A stretch of 64,000 nt of DNA from Sphingobacterium pedocola (GTDB lineage Bacteria > Bacteroidota > Bacteroidia > Sphingobacteriales > Sphingobacteriaceae), in NCBI RefSeq assembly GCF_015209965.1, contig NZ_MU158693.1:1-64000 (forward strand), in the 5' to 3' direction. The notes under the pieces are model-generated. The model saw nothing but the letters and a program-made list of their open reading frames with translations, was not told the origin of the DNA and did not search any database. Below, piece by piece: positions 1 through 9,106 of the stretch. The translations under genes and the position numbers were made by a program. Each line of letters opens with the position of its first letter. The stretch's first letter is position 1.

Positions 1-1221
1 ATCGAGGTCAGCCTGCGTAAGTTCATCCAGTTCAGCCTTGGCTTCAGCAAGGTTTAAATAGATCTCTGCAATCCGGAAAACGGGTATATCGGTCTCGCTT
101 TTATCAAAGGGATCCGCTGCAGTACCCATCGTGTACTTGATCAAATGATATCCTGTTGTAGAATAGGATAAATTAGGGGCAACACGTACCGTAGAATTGA
201 TACGCGTATAACCCGGTGTACGGATCGTCTGTGCCAGTCTAGGATCGCGGTTTTGGGTCTCTTCCACAAATTCTTTCAGTTGGTAATTGGGCAAATCCGT
301 AAACCTCCCACCAGAAGAAGTTAAGTAGCTATTTACCATCGTTTTTGAAAGACCTGGCCGTCCAGTGGTACTCGAATTCGTGTAATTTTGTACGTTGTGA
401 AGCAGATTTAGCGATTCCTGGTAGTCCCTAGCCAGGATTACTTCCTGCGAAGTGATATTCGTCGTAGCAAAAAGATCACGATAAGGCGTAGACCCTGTAC
501 GGTAAAGCGTGTAACCACCTTCGTCCATTAATCTCTCAGAAGCTTCTACACATAATCGCAAATAGTTGTCTGCATCAGCTACACTATGGTATTTACGAAA
601 TGTACCTTCAAAAAGCGTCGCCCTGGATTTCAAGGCCAGCGCCGCCCATTTATTGACCCGATAAACCTGCTTGTTAGCAGGAAGGTGTTCGATCGCATAA
701 TCCAAATCCCGGACGATGGAATCGATGATGAGACTTCTGGAATCCCTCGGTTTAAAGAGCAATTCATCCGTCGATTCGATCACGGTATTAAACCAAGGCA
801 CTTCTCCAAAGCGTTTTAATTTTTCAAAATAGAAGTATGCTCTGAAGAACTTAGCCAGCGCATTATATTGGTTCCGAACGGTGACATCATCCGTCTGATG
901 CGAATTTTGCAATAGGTAATTTACCCTACGCAACGCATCCCAAGACCATCCCGAACCTGTCGCTGGTATCATACGCTGACCCGACACCGCATCATTTAGT
1001 GGGCTAATGATTATCGCGTCCGCGTTATCACTGTAAATGTTCGGCCCTGTAAGCAAAATATCGGGGTAGAATTTGTTGCTATATAGCTCAAGCTCCTTTT
1101 CATTTGAGAAATACGTATCAGGTGACAAAGTTGCTAGTGGAGTTTTATTCAAATCACATGACGCCAGGAAGAAAAGACATCCTCCGAGGTACAACATGAT
1201 GTAGCTTATTTTATTTTTCAT
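1..1221 (-). CDS. SusD/RagB-family nutrient-binding outer-membrane lipoprotein (C-terminus beyond window)
   Basis: Cell-surface substrate-binding partner of the SusC transporter encoded 11 bp upstream. The frame is open from the ATG at 1221 to the left edge (407 codons). It begins with a lipoprotein signal (FLASC, lipidated Cys about residue 22). SusD-like tetratricopeptide features follow, such as the helix ending in KFFRAYFYFEKLKRFGEVPWF near residues 120-140, and NLAEAKAELDELTQADLD at the left edge. The order sigma-FecR-SusC-SusD fits a transcript controlled by a SusC-sensing ECF factor. The substrate cannot be read from the sequence, and no glycosidase or peptidase gene is visible beside it. 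Confidence 0.93.
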   Translation of the reverse strand, partial: MKNKISYIMLYLGGCLFFLASCDLNKTPLATLSPDTYFSNEKELELYSNKFYPDILLTGPNIYSDNADAIIISPLNDAVSGQRMIPATGSGWSWDALRRVNYLLQNSHQTDDVTVRNQYNALAKFFRAYFYFEKLKRFGEVPWFNTVIESTDELLFKPRDSRSLIIDSIVRDLDYAIEHLPANKQVYRVNKWAALALKSRATLFEGTFRKYHSVADADNYLRLCVEASERLMDEGGYTLYRTGSTPYRDLFATTNITSQEVILARDYQESLNLLHNVQNYTNSSTTGRPGLSKTMVNSYLTSSGGRFTDLPNYQLKEFVEETQNRDPRLAQTIRTPGYTRINSTVRVAPNLSYSTTGYHLIKYTMGTAADPFDKSETDIPVFRIAEIYLNLAEAKAELDELTQADLD

Positions 1222-1232
1222 GACTGCAATGA

Positions 1233-4200
1233 TTAAAGACTAATGTCCAAACCGAACATAAATGTTTTCGCCCAAGGATATGTCCTTGCGGTGCTTGTTG
1301 ATACATTGTGTGAATTTAATGTCGACGCTTGCTCAGGGTCGATATACCTGCTTTCAAGCTTTGTAAAAGTCAATAAATTCTCTCCGCTAAAATATACACG
1401 TAAGCGAGACAGGCCAGCTTTAGACGCTACCGAAGCGGGCAAGGAATATCCTACCGTTACATTTTTCAGGCGCAGATACATCAAATTCTGTACGTACTTT
1501 GTATTGGCGACGCCCAGCGAGCGGTTGGTATTATTAAGCGCGACGTAACCGCGGGGCCTTGGAAAATAGGCATCGGGATTGTCCTCGCTCCACACCTTAC
1601 TTAAAAAATCCGAAGCAACAAAGCTCGAATATGGTCTAGAATATGGCCCCCAAAATTGGGACGCATCCGTTCCTGGATACCAATGCTGCCTTCCGATCCC
1701 GTGTACGAACACGGAAAGATCGATATTATTCCAATCTCCACCGAGGTTCACGTTAAAATTATACCGCGGCAATGCGTTTCCGATAATTCTCCGGTCTCCG
1801 GGATTATCCAATGTATTATCGCCGCGTGAAATGATTTTATCTCCGTTTAAATCCTCAAACTTCAGATCGCCGGCACGTAGACCCTGATCCACCGCCGATG
1901 AATTAATAATCGTGTTTACCGCGCGCTGATCCACGTCATAATTTGCTGCCTCTTCGTCCGATTTAAAAAAGCCGTTCACTTCATAGCCCCATATCGCACC
2001 CAGATCCTGTCCTTCATAAAAATTCGCTAAATTTTTGTTCGGATTGTCAAACCGTGTAATCTTGGTCGTATTATCCCCCATACCTGCGCCGATAAAATAG
2101 TTAAAATCTTTATGTCCGAGCTGAATTCTATCTTTCCAGTTTAGGCTAAATTCCCAGCCTTTGGTCATCAGATCAGATGCATTTTCTCTTGGTATATCGG
2201 CGCCATAATATGCCGGTATTGTTTTCCCTGCTGTAAGCATGTTCAATGTTTCGCGCCAATAGATATCACCGGTAAATGAAAATCTAGATTTGAATAGGGC
2301 TACATCCAAACCAAAATTCGTTGTATTAACCGTCTCCCAGGTCAGTGCGCTCGAGTTTGGTGCGCTCTCGGTTGCAAACGGAGCCCGTGCCCCCTCTCCA
2401 AATGAGTATTCCAAATTACCGCCTGCATTAATTGTCTGCAGGTAGTCATAGTATCCAACCTGCTGGTTGCCCAAGGAGCCATAGGATGCCCTGATCTTAA
2501 ATCCATTTAGAACTTGTTGATCAATAGCTTGGAAAAAGTCTTCCTGATCTAACCGCCAGCCCGCAGAAAAAGAGGGGAAGAATCCAAACCGGTTTCCTTC
2601 GGAAAATCGAGAGGTCCCGTCATAGCGTCCAGCAGCTTCAAACAGGTACTTGTCTTTATACCCATAATTTGCGCGGTAAAAGGTTCCAAATATGGCGTAT
2701 TCATTCTGTCCGCCATTGATTTCCAATACATCCCCTGTGGCAATCTCGAAATCGTCCAGCTGTGTACTCAGTAAGCCATCACGCGCCACTTTAATATCCT
2801 TTAGGTACTTGGTCTCGTAGTTATAACCTCCCATCAATTTTAAGTCGTGTGCACCATTGATCCTTGTCTCATAGGTGGCGTACGTATTTACGGCTTGGTA
2901 TTCATGGTTCGTTTGGATTTCGTACAGCCTATTGTTACCTATTCCGGAGACGATATTTAATACTTCGCCCGGATATTTTGAATATTCCACATTTGCCGAC
3001 CGATTCATTGTTTGGTAGTTGTAATGAATAAACCGGTAGCTGGATCGGAGCTCAAAACCCTTAAATGGGTGGATCACCGCCTCGATTGTTGGCGAGAATT
3101 CGCCCACCTTATCCATGTTTCGATGTAAGCCCTGAGAAAGCATAGCGGAATAACCGTCCATCACGTTGTAGTTGCTTATTGACGTACCGTATACATAGGT
3201 ACCGTCCGGGTTTACCGGTACGATACTGGCCAGCGCATGATTTGATGAATTATCGAACGTTTTTTCTACACCACCCGGTCCGGGATATGCGTAGGCAGAC
3301 TTAAAATAAGAGATGTTGGTATTTACATCCAACCATTTGTTAACGTTAAAATCTACCTTTGACCGCATATTGTATCGGGTAATATTGTCCGTATTCTGGC
3401 GAAAGATACCATCCTGCTTGTATAGATTACCCGACAGACTATATTGGATCTTATCCGAACTTCCATTCAGACTGATATTGTGCGTCTGCATTGGTCTGCG
3501 CAGGTTGTACAAGTGATTATACCAATCCGTATTACCATAATATACATAGCTATCCCGTCCGTCTCTATTTTCGACCACTACCCAGGGCCGTTCGGGATTT
3601 TCTGTTTTATCGTTTCTTCTGATCCACAATTGGTACATATCATCATCTGTGTAGCGTGTATAGTTGGAGCCCGCATAGTTCGAAAAAAACAGATCATTGA
3701 TCGCGGCAGAATAAAAGCCTCTCGTTTCATAATCCGTATCCGTGGTAGACGCACTGATGGAGGTCTGTCCAGCATAAGAGATCGAAGCCCCGCCTTTTTT
3801 ACCGCTCTTGGTCGTAACCAATATCACACCATACGAAGCCCTTGCGCCGTACACGGCAGCCGAAGAAGCATCCTTCAGTACAGTTACCGATTCCACATCG
3901 CTGGGATTGATGCGATTAATATCCCCCTCAAAACCGTCGATAATCACCAGCGGCGAGGCATTGTTCGAAATCGAATTCACACCGCGGATATTAAAACTCC
4001 CCGTTGCACCCGGTCTACCTGTCTCGAACCGCACTTGCAGATTAGGAACGGTACCTTGCAACAGCGAGGACACATTGGCCGCCGGCCTACTTTGCAAAAG
4101 TTTGGAATCCACAACAGTGGTTGCCCCCGTTAAGTTTTCTTTTCTTTGCGTACCATAGCCCACCACCACGACATTGTCTATTTCAGCTATAGCGAGTTGC

Positions 4201-4826
4201 ATGCTAACCACAACATTATTTTCATCACCGACTTTCATCTCCCTCTTTTCATACCCCAAAGAAGTAAATTGTAGTGTAGGATCATTTCCCTGCACGACCA
4301 TTGAAAAATGACCTGTGTCGTTGGTGATAGCTACGCTTTGGTATCCGATCTCCCTTACTGTGACGCCCGACAAGGGATTACCGCCGACATCAGATACTGT
4401 ACCCGATATACGACGCTCCTGCTCTACTTGAGCCGAAAGCTCCGTTGGGGACCTACGTTTCATTTTTGATAGGATAATATTCTTATCTACTATCTTGTAA
4501 TCCAGCTGGTATTTATTTGATAGATCCTTCATTACCTCTTCTACCTTAGCTTTTTTATAAGCTACACGGATTGCCTGACTATCAGGAACTACCGATTCAT
4601 TATAAAAGACGTTATACCCAGTCTGGCGCTGCAGTTCGTTAAAGAGTTGCGCCATGTTAAGATTATTCCGTTTTAATGTAAAGGTTTGGCCGAATGTACT
4701 TGCGCAAAGCTGCAGATTGGCTACCAAAAATAAAGGAATAGTTAATGACAATTTCATTAAAATTGTGATTTTATGTGGAAAACACCGTCGTTGCAGTAAA
4801 TACTTCCACGTTTTTTTTTCATACAT
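1233..4826 (-). CDS. SusC/RagA-family TonB-dependent outer-membrane transporter with STN signalling domain
   Basis: Imports large substrates through the outer membrane using TonB energy and signals to FecR. Order in 1197 residues: signal peptide ending near ASTFGQ (residue 47), STN (secretin/TonB short N-terminal) domain about 48-121, carboxypeptidase-regulatory-like beta domain 139-212, TonB-box-like DNVVVVGYGTQ at 217-227, plug 230-345 (IRGVNSI, VIIDGFEG, VLKDASSAAVYGARA), then a 22-strand-type barrel to the C-terminus. The 5' ATG at 4826 gives the long leader usual in Sphingobacteria; Met24 would also give a good signal peptide. The STN domain together with the adjacent FecR and sigma genes indicates cell-surface signalling. 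Substrate unknown. Confidence 0.95.
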   Translation of the reverse strand: MYEKKTWKYLLQRRCFPHKITILMKLSLTIPLFLVANLQLCASTFGQTFTLKRNNLNMAQLFNELQRQTGYNVFYNESVVPDSQAIRVAYKKAKVEEVMKDLSNKYQLDYKIVDKNIILSKMKRRSPTELSAQVEQERRISGTVSDVGGNPLSGVTVREIGYQSVAITNDTGHFSMVVQGNDPTLQFTSLGYEKREMKVGDENNVVVSMQLAIAEIDNVVVVGYGTQRKENLTGATTVVDSKLLQSRPAANVSSLLQGTVPNLQVRFETGRPGATGSFNIRGVNSISNNASPLVIIDGFEGDINRINPSDVESVTVLKDASSAAVYGARASYGVILVTTKSGKKGGASISYAGQTSISASTTDTDYETRGFYSAAINDLFFSNYAGSNYTRYTDDDMYQLWIRRNDKTENPERPWVVVENRDGRDSYVYYGNTDWYNHLYNLRRPMQTHNISLNGSSDKIQYSLSGNLYKQDGIFRQNTDNITRYNMRSKVDFNVNKWLDVNTNISYFKSAYAYPGPGGVEKTFDNSSNHALASIVPVNPDGTYVYGTSISNYNVMDGYSAMLSQGLHRNMDKVGEFSPTIEAVIHPFKGFELRSSYRFIHYNYQTMNRSANVEYSKYPGEVLNIVSGIGNNRLYEIQTNHEYQAVNTYATYETRINGAHDLKLMGGYNYETKYLKDIKVARDGLLSTQLDDFEIATGDVLEINGGQNEYAIFGTFYRANYGYKDKYLFEAAGRYDGTSRFSEGNRFGFFPSFSAGWRLDQEDFFQAIDQQVLNGFKIRASYGSLGNQQVGYYDYLQTINAGGNLEYSFGEGARAPFATESAPNSSALTWETVNTTNFGLDVALFKSRFSFTGDIYWRETLNMLTAGKTIPAYYGADIPRENASDLMTKGWEFSLNWKDRIQLGHKDFNYFIGAGMGDNTTKITRFDNPNKNLANFYEGQDLGAIWGYEVNGFFKSDEEAANYDVDQRAVNTIINSSAVDQGLRAGDLKFEDLNGDKIISRGDNTLDNPGDRRIIGNALPRYNFNVNLGGDWNNIDLSVFVHGIGRQHWYPGTDASQFWGPYSRPYSSFVASDFLSKVWSEDNPDAYFPRPRGYVALNNTNRSLGVANTKYVQNLMYLRLKNVTVGYSLPASVASKAGLSRLRVYFSGENLLTFTKLESRYIDPEQASTLNSHNVSTSTARTYPWAKTFMFGLDISL

Positions 4827-4890
4827 TTGTAGTTGATTGATTATTAATTATTAACAGGTTATTTTCAATCCTAGGTCAAATTGACAAAAG

Positions 4891-4913
4891 CAGGGGCGGT
4901 CGCAACGCTCCTG
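4891..4913 (-). terminator. Intercistronic hairpin between fecR and susC
   Basis: On the minus strand CAGGAGCG and CGCCCCTG pair (one mismatch) around a 7-nt loop, followed by CTTTTG. It lies between the fecR stop (4943) and the susC start (4826), so it may be a partial terminator or an mRNA-stability element rather than the operon end. A comparable hairpin occurs at the same place in the second sigma/FecR operon (58976-59005). Confidence 0.45.
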
Positions 4914-4942
4914 TATTTTTGCATCTTTGATTTATTTTAATA

Positions 4943-6160
4943 TTATTCTAGTACCAGCACCCTCCTTCCTTCGATTTTAAAGTGTATGGTTTCCGTTAGT
5001 TCTATTGTTCTGAGCAGTTTATGTATATCTTCGAAACGCGACAGCGTACCCGTAAAATAAGTGTCTTCAAAGTCACCTTTAAATACGACCTCAACATCAT
5101 ACCATCGGGCTATGCTTTCCAGCACTTCATGGATAGATGCTCTCTGAAAGGCAAAGTTCCCCTTCGTCCAGGCCATGGCATATAAGGGATCCACGTCATG
5201 CACTTCAAAAGCATGATCATTAAATATGGATTGCTGGTTAGGTTTTAAGATTACAGGTTGGTGTCCATCCGTCAGCGACTCCAAGCTTACTTTCCCTTCT
5301 ATCAGCGTTGTTTTTACGTATTTGTCATAGCTATTGATATTGAATTCCGTACCTAGCACCTGTAGTCTTTGGTTGCCTGCATGCACGACAAAAGGAATAG
5401 ATTTACCATCTCTATGACTTTTAGCCACATCAAAATACCCCTCACCCACCAGTTCGACGATGCGTTCATCGTCTTCAAAATAGACCGGATATTTAAGACT
5501 ACTTTCTGCATTCAGCGATACCTGCGTACCATCAGGAAGTGCTATTCTGTATTGCCCTCCTTTTGGCGTTACAATGGTATTGTATACGGTTTGTTGTATA
5601 GGTTTGTCTTGTTTGTCATATTGGTAGTACACCTCGCCGTCTTTACTTTTCACGATCGAAAATCCTTCCCGATAAATTACCGTATCACCTTGAATCTGGT
5701 CAAGATTGACTATCGTGCCATCTTCCAGAAGGATGTGGGCCTTATCTCCACCTGGCGTAATAGCTAAATGTAATTGTGCGGATTCATCTGGTGTTACTGA
5801 CCTATCTGGTCCAAACATATAATAAATGGAGGGTACTAAGAGCAGCAGGACAACAGCGGCCGCAGCAGCCCAAGACCAGGCTCTAAATGGTATTATTTTA
5901 TGGGGGTTAGGTTTTGAACCGATTTGTTTTGCGATACGCGGGTCGTTTACAATACGGCGTAAAAGCTGGTCTTTTCCTGCCTTTAACGCATCATCTACCG
6001 TTACTTCATCGAGTTCGTCATAGACATCTTCTAATAGCGCCTGCTTTGTATGATTTGATAACAGTTCTTTGAGGATCTCGAGTTCCTCGGCGGTACACTT
6101 GCCCTGGTGGTATCTTTCTATTATTTCTTTGACCCGATGTTGATTACGCATAGTAGACAT
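4943..6160 (-). CDS. FecR-family anti-sigma factor
   Basis: Inner-membrane regulator that holds the upstream ECF sigma factor and relays the loaded state of the SusC STN domain. In 405 residues: cytoplasmic anti-sigma part 1-90, one membrane segment about 94-116 (WSWAAAAAVVLLLLVP), FecR periplasmic beta domain about 193-290 (TPKGGQYRIALPDG, LNAESSLKYP, VLGTEFNI), and a C-terminal DUF4974-type domain about 335-405 that contacts the transporter. It starts 45 bp after the sigma stop codon. Family and context agree strongly. Confidence 0.95.
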   Translation of the reverse strand: MSTMRNQHRVKEIIERYHQGKCTAEELEILKELLSNHTKQALLEDVYDELDEVTVDDALKAGKDQLLRRIVNDPRIAKQIGSKPNPHKIIPFRAWSWAAAAAVVLLLLVPSIYYMFGPDRSVTPDESAQLHLAITPGGDKAHILLEDGTIVNLDQIQGDTVIYREGFSIVKSKDGEVYYQYDKQDKPIQQTVYNTIVTPKGGQYRIALPDGTQVSLNAESSLKYPVYFEDDERIVELVGEGYFDVAKSHRDGKSIPFVVHAGNQRLQVLGTEFNINSYDKYVKTTLIEGKVSLESLTDGHQPVILKPNQQSIFNDHAFEVHDVDPLYAMAWTKGNFAFQRASIHEVLESIARWYDVEVVFKGDFEDTYFTGTLSRFEDIHKLLRTIELTETIHFKIEGRRVLVLE

Positions 6161-6205
6161 TTGCTTCTATCTATATACACGTTTTGAACATCAAATCGTA
6201 CTAGC

Positions 6206-6790
6206 TCAAAATAAATTTTTTAATATAAAAAGTAACACAATCAGGTTACTGAGCTTAAAACGCACTATTTTCGTAGCGCTAGCGATGTGATTACGCACTG
6301 TATTTTTTGACAAACCGATATCGCGTGCTATTTCATCGTAAGATTTGTCTTCAAATTTATTCATTTTATAGACTAGTCGCTGTTGTTTCGGCAATTGCTC
6401 GATCACCTGCGTCAACATCTTATTCAAGTCTTTGGCGTCGATGTTGTGTTGGCATTCATCCGTCTGCTCCTTCCAATCAAGCGAGAATTGTTCTTGAAAT
6501 TGTGTTTTGATCACTTGTTTCCTAAAGTGAGAAATAGCTAATCTTTTGGTGACGACATAGATATAAGGATAAATACCCGCTGCATCGATCAGCTTCGTCT
6601 TATTCAGAAATAGCTGAACAAACGCTTCGTGGACAATATCTTCCGTAGCTTCCATATCCCGGCATAGCCGATATACTTTCTGAACGATCACATCGTAGTA
6701 ACGACTATAAATCTCTTCAAAGATGTGTTCATCGCCCGATTGAAAACGTAAAAATTCATCTGATGACAACTGATTTTCAATAAATTTCAT
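6206..6790 (-). CDS. RNA polymerase sigma-70 factor, ECF subfamily
   Basis: Directs RNA polymerase to the SusC/SusD operon, and probably to its own promoter, when released by FecR. The 194 residues contain region 2 (about 20-90: YYDVIVQKVYRL, DIVHEAFVQLF) and region 4 (about 128-180: LPKQQRLVYKMNKFEDKSYDEIARDIGLSKNTVRNHI, a helix-turn-helix). It is the first gene of the minus-strand operon. It belongs to the Bacteroidetes FecI-like group by architecture. The C-terminal tail is hydrophobic (FKLSNLIVLLFILKNLF), which is common in this group. Confidence 0.95.
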   Translation of the reverse strand: MKFIENQLSSDEFLRFQSGDEHIFEEIYSRYYDVIVQKVYRLCRDMEATEDIVHEAFVQLFLNKTKLIDAAGIYPYIYVVTKRLAISHFRKQVIKTQFQEQFSLDWKEQTDECQHNIDAKDLNKMLTQVIEQLPKQQRLVYKMNKFEDKSYDEIARDIGLSKNTVRNHIASATKIVRFKLSNLIVLLFILKNLF

Positions 6791-6964
6791 CTATAAATCT
6801 TTGATCGGGTAAATATATTAGTCCAATTTTAACCTAATGTTAAGGATAAATAAAATTTTCAAAGTTTGCGTCATATCAAAATTAGAACTGGTTAAACGAA
6901 GATAATCAAAATAATATGATTTCCATCAATCTGTCGTTAAACCCATTCGTTCTTATCACAAAAT

Positions 6965-6988
6965 CGCCCTACCTTTTACAGTAGGGCG
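6965..6988 (-). terminator. Rho-independent terminator of the holin/DUF5675 cassette
   Basis: Perfect 8-bp stem CGCCCTAC/GTAGGGCG with an 8-nt loop. Read on the minus strand it is followed by ATTTTGT. It lies 13 bp after the last gene of the cassette (stop at 7001). Confidence 0.8.
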
Positions 6989-7000
6989 TTATGATTTTGG

Positions 7001-7168
7001 CTAGCGCCTCTTTTTTCGCGGCAGTAATCTCGACAGCAAGTAGCTTACCACTGTGCCGACCGCAGCGAGTATGATCGTCTGGATCAAATCCGTCCAGGGG
7101 ATTAAGCCCATGATGCTGCAACAACTCCCGCCCAATACTGGAAACCAACCGCCGCCATGGCTATTCAT
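7001..7168 (-). CDS. Holin-like small membrane protein (55 aa)
   Basis: A 55-residue protein with one clear membrane helix (LIQTIILAAVGTVVSYLL, about 29-46) and a strongly basic tail (RLLPRKKRR), the layout of many phage holins and small Bacteroidetes toxic peptides. The start at 7168 is chosen because its ATG overlaps the upstream stop codon (ATGAATAG), suggesting translational coupling; the longer frame to 7228 only adds basic residues read out of the acidic tail of the neighbour. It sits downstream of DUF5675, the usual place for a lysis accessory. The holin role is inferred from size, topology and position, not from a recognised family. Confidence 0.6.
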   Translation of the reverse strand: MNSHGGGWFPVLGGSCCSIMGLIPWTDLIQTIILAAVGTVVSYLLSRLLPRKKRR

Positions 7169-7421
7169 CGCGTTCCTCCTCTTTATCGGTTTCCTTTTCA
7201 TTTTCTTCGCCAACATCGATGGAACCAATAATCACTTTTTCGCTTTTATCCTGTTGGTCTTCGCCTTCTGTATCGCGCTTTTCCTCATCGAGGACTGATT
7301 CCAAGATTCCGAGCCCGACGGCTACGTATTTTACGATATTGAGCGCCTTACCCGGCAATTTAATTGGAGCCAGCAGTACCACCTGTAGTGCCCGGCTGAT
7401 TTTCTTTATAATGTTTTTCAT
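7161..7421 (-). CDS. Small membrane protein with long acidic tail, unknown function
   Basis: The 86-residue protein has an amphipathic/hydrophobic N-terminal half (VVLLAPIKLPGKALNIVKYVAVGLGILESVL) and a highly charged, acid-rich C-terminal half (about 46-86, EDQQDKSEK, KETDKEEERDE). It lies 2 bp after the DUF5675 stop and overlaps the start of the holin-like gene by 8 bp, so it is part of the same transcript. I recognise no family. A membrane-anchored partner of the holin-like protein is possible from position alone. Confidence 0.7.
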   Translation of the reverse strand: MKNIIKKISRALQVVLLAPIKLPGKALNIVKYVAVGLGILESVLDEEKRDTEGEDQQDKSEKVIIGSIDVGEENEKETDKEEERDE

Positions 7422-7423
7422 TT

Positions 7424-7861
7424 CTACTTTGCGGATTCGCGAATTTGCCTATCTGCGTATTCGCCTATTACCAAAAACACTTCTGCTTCCATATCCCATA
7501 GGCTGTACACCAGTTCTTTCAACTTCTCGAGTGCCTTACGGCTGTGGTCGCCTGTACCTTCCCCCGTGAGCGTCGTAACCGGAGCGATGCAGCCATGTAA
7601 CTCTTTCATCGCGTTATTGGCTGGATGGATCAGGATCGCTTCGCGCCCCAGAACAGCAGGGATTCCGATCTGCTCCCCGTGCTTATAGTACTTTGTCTTC
7701 TGCAGTTTGTATCTTCCTTCGGGGATGCAGCTCAGCCTTTGTGTATTGTTCCGCCATGGCAATTCGATCGTATGGCAAATTTGTTCACCTTTATAGGTGA
7801 TGGTTCCGTTCGTTCCCTTCTCTCCGTATGTCCGTCGGAGATAGAGTGTGTGTGTATTCAT
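7424..7861 (-). CDS. DUF5675 family protein (putative phage-type peptidoglycan-active enzyme)
   Basis: A 145-residue cytosolic-looking protein without a signal peptide. Motifs typical of DUF5675 are visible: GTNGTITYKGEQICHTIELPW at 17-37, CIPEGRYKL near 45-53, then ILIHPANN and HGCIAP with conserved His and Cys, then SRKALEKL. DUF5675 is found in phages and phage-derived loci next to holins; the His/Cys arrangement resembles L,D-transpeptidase-type folds, but the activity is not established. Its place directly before two small membrane proteins fits a lysis or secretion module. Confidence 0.8.
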   Translation of the reverse strand: MNTHTLYLRRTYGEKGTNGTITYKGEQICHTIELPWRNNTQRLSCIPEGRYKLQKTKYYKHGEQIGIPAVLGREAILIHPANNAMKELHGCIAPVTTLTGEGTGDHSRKALEKLKELVYSLWDMEAEVFLVIGEYADRQIRESAK

Positions 7862-8038
7862 TTAGTATTAAGTATTGAGTAGTGAGTATTAAGACCTAGC
7901 TATAGGTTGAGATCTGGAAGCCGGAACCAGGTAACCGAATCCAGCTACCTGATTCCCTGCTTCTAGACACCAGTCACTGATCACCAGTTACTAGTCACTA
8001 ATCAGTAGCCACCTAACTCCCGGTCATGCTAACCTAGG
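7862..8038. repeat. Degenerate short tandem repeats inside the cassette
   Basis: Two blocks are seen. One is variations on AGTATTRAGTATTGAGTA around 7862-7892. The other is variations on CCAGTYACTGATCACCAG and TAGTCACTAATCAG around 7970-8010. No start codon or ribosome site is evident. The blocks separate the 196-aa gene from DUF5675. Loose repeats of this type in spacers are, to my recollection, common in Bacteroidota. Confidence 0.6.
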
Positions 8039-8629
8039 CTATGGCTCCATGTCCTCACCGTATGCTTTGATTACCGTTGTGATATTCTTGGGGGTGTCGA
8101 GCATGGTGATCCGATAGATCGCATTTTCATAGTCTGCGTTTGCCACAGTAGCCGTATAGCTCCACTCGACATTATCGGCATCGAGGGGAACTGCCAGTCC
8201 GGATTCGATCAGGACTTCACTTTGATCCAGGATCTCGATATTGATTTCTGTGACCTTCATGATATCTTTGATCAGGAAATTGAGCTCATCGCCTACCGCG
8301 CCTTTGTAGTTGATGTCGTTGAGCCGGCGCACCTGGGGAGCCGCAAAATAGTCCTTGAACGCTACGTTGTAGGCCGACTGATTGATGTTCGCTTTCGCCG
8401 CATAGGCTGCTTTAATCTCTTCGTCTTTGATCGCTTTCTTTGCATAGAGTGATGCATCCAAGAAGCGGTTCTGCACCTTCAGCTGTTTTTCGCTAACCGG
8501 TCTGTCGACCGCTGCGGCTCTGGGTCTTTTTGCGATAATCGTCTGATCGCCTTTTTGACGGAAGACTAGATTTCTTCCTACTTTACCTGATGCTCCCTGC
8601 ATCACCACATTGTCTTTTGACTTTGCCAT
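8039..8629 (-). CDS. Conserved hypothetical protein, first gene of the DUF5675 cassette
   Basis: A 196-residue protein. A basic N-terminal stretch (GKVGRNLVFRQKGDQTIIAKRPR, about 15-37) is followed by an alanine/lysine-rich helical part (about 50-95) and a beta-rich C-terminal domain (about 115-196: INIEILDQSEVLIESG, WSYTATVA, YRITMLD). There is no signal peptide. A basic N-terminus plus beta-domain could suit a phage-type structural or nucleic-acid-binding protein, but I do not recognise a named family. It is separated from DUF5675 by a 177-bp repeat spacer with no terminator, so co-transcription is likely. Confidence 0.75.
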   Translation of the reverse strand: MAKSKDNVVMQGASGKVGRNLVFRQKGDQTIIAKRPRAAAVDRPVSEKQLKVQNRFLDASLYAKKAIKDEEIKAAYAAKANINQSAYNVAFKDYFAAPQVRRLNDINYKGAVGDELNFLIKDIMKVTEINIEILDQSEVLIESGLAVPLDADNVEWSYTATVANADYENAIYRITMLDTPKNITTVIKAYGEDMEP

Positions 8630-8639
8630 TTTTTTAGTT

Positions 8640-9106
8640 TTTATTACTGTTAAAAAATTTGTTCAGATAAGCTTTTCGGGGTACCCTTTCGATCGGCTTA
8701 CTGAAACAAAGGTTTATAAAATATTTCATAAATAAATGACAATCAACTTGTTGTGAATGATTACGAACGAATATGAACGATTACGAATGATTATGATGTG
8801 GATCGGGAATATATTGCATTTTGCCAGTCGTGTCTTGGTCATTTCTTGGGAGTTTCTTGTTTATAGACAGGGTATAGGCTGTACTGCGGTAGGCTCTGGC
8901 TAGGGTGATCCTTGGGTTGCGCTAGGCTTGTTGTTGTATTGCGCTAGGCTTGTTCTTTGGTTGGACTAGGCTCAGGCTAGGGTGACTGTAAGGTGAAGTG
9001 GGTGGATAAGATCGCCACACCTTCGTGCCTCAGGTTCGCGATGACGACGATGTTACTATCGCGATGACGGGATAACTCATTGATCGTGATAATATCTATG
9101 ACGGTG
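8640..9106. repeat. Non-coding spacer with two degenerate tandem-repeat tracts
   Basis: No convincing gene. Around 8757-8798 the unit GATTACGAAYGA/GAATATGAAC is repeated imperfectly about four times. Around 8884-8990 the unit GCTAGGCTTGTT / GGCTAGGGTGA recurs five to six times with drift. Either tract could be a decayed tandem array, a binding array or simple slippage product. Confidence 0.55.

Noticed and set aside
3444-4133. 229-codon plus-strand frame inside the SusC gene
   Set aside because: Antisense shadow of a clearly coding SusC plug region; its product is rich in Arg/Ile/His and has no domain.
7219-7569. 116-codon plus-strand frame over the DUF5675 cassette
   Set aside because: Antisense to two overlapping coupled genes with clear protein character; Ser/Leu/Pro-rich shadow.
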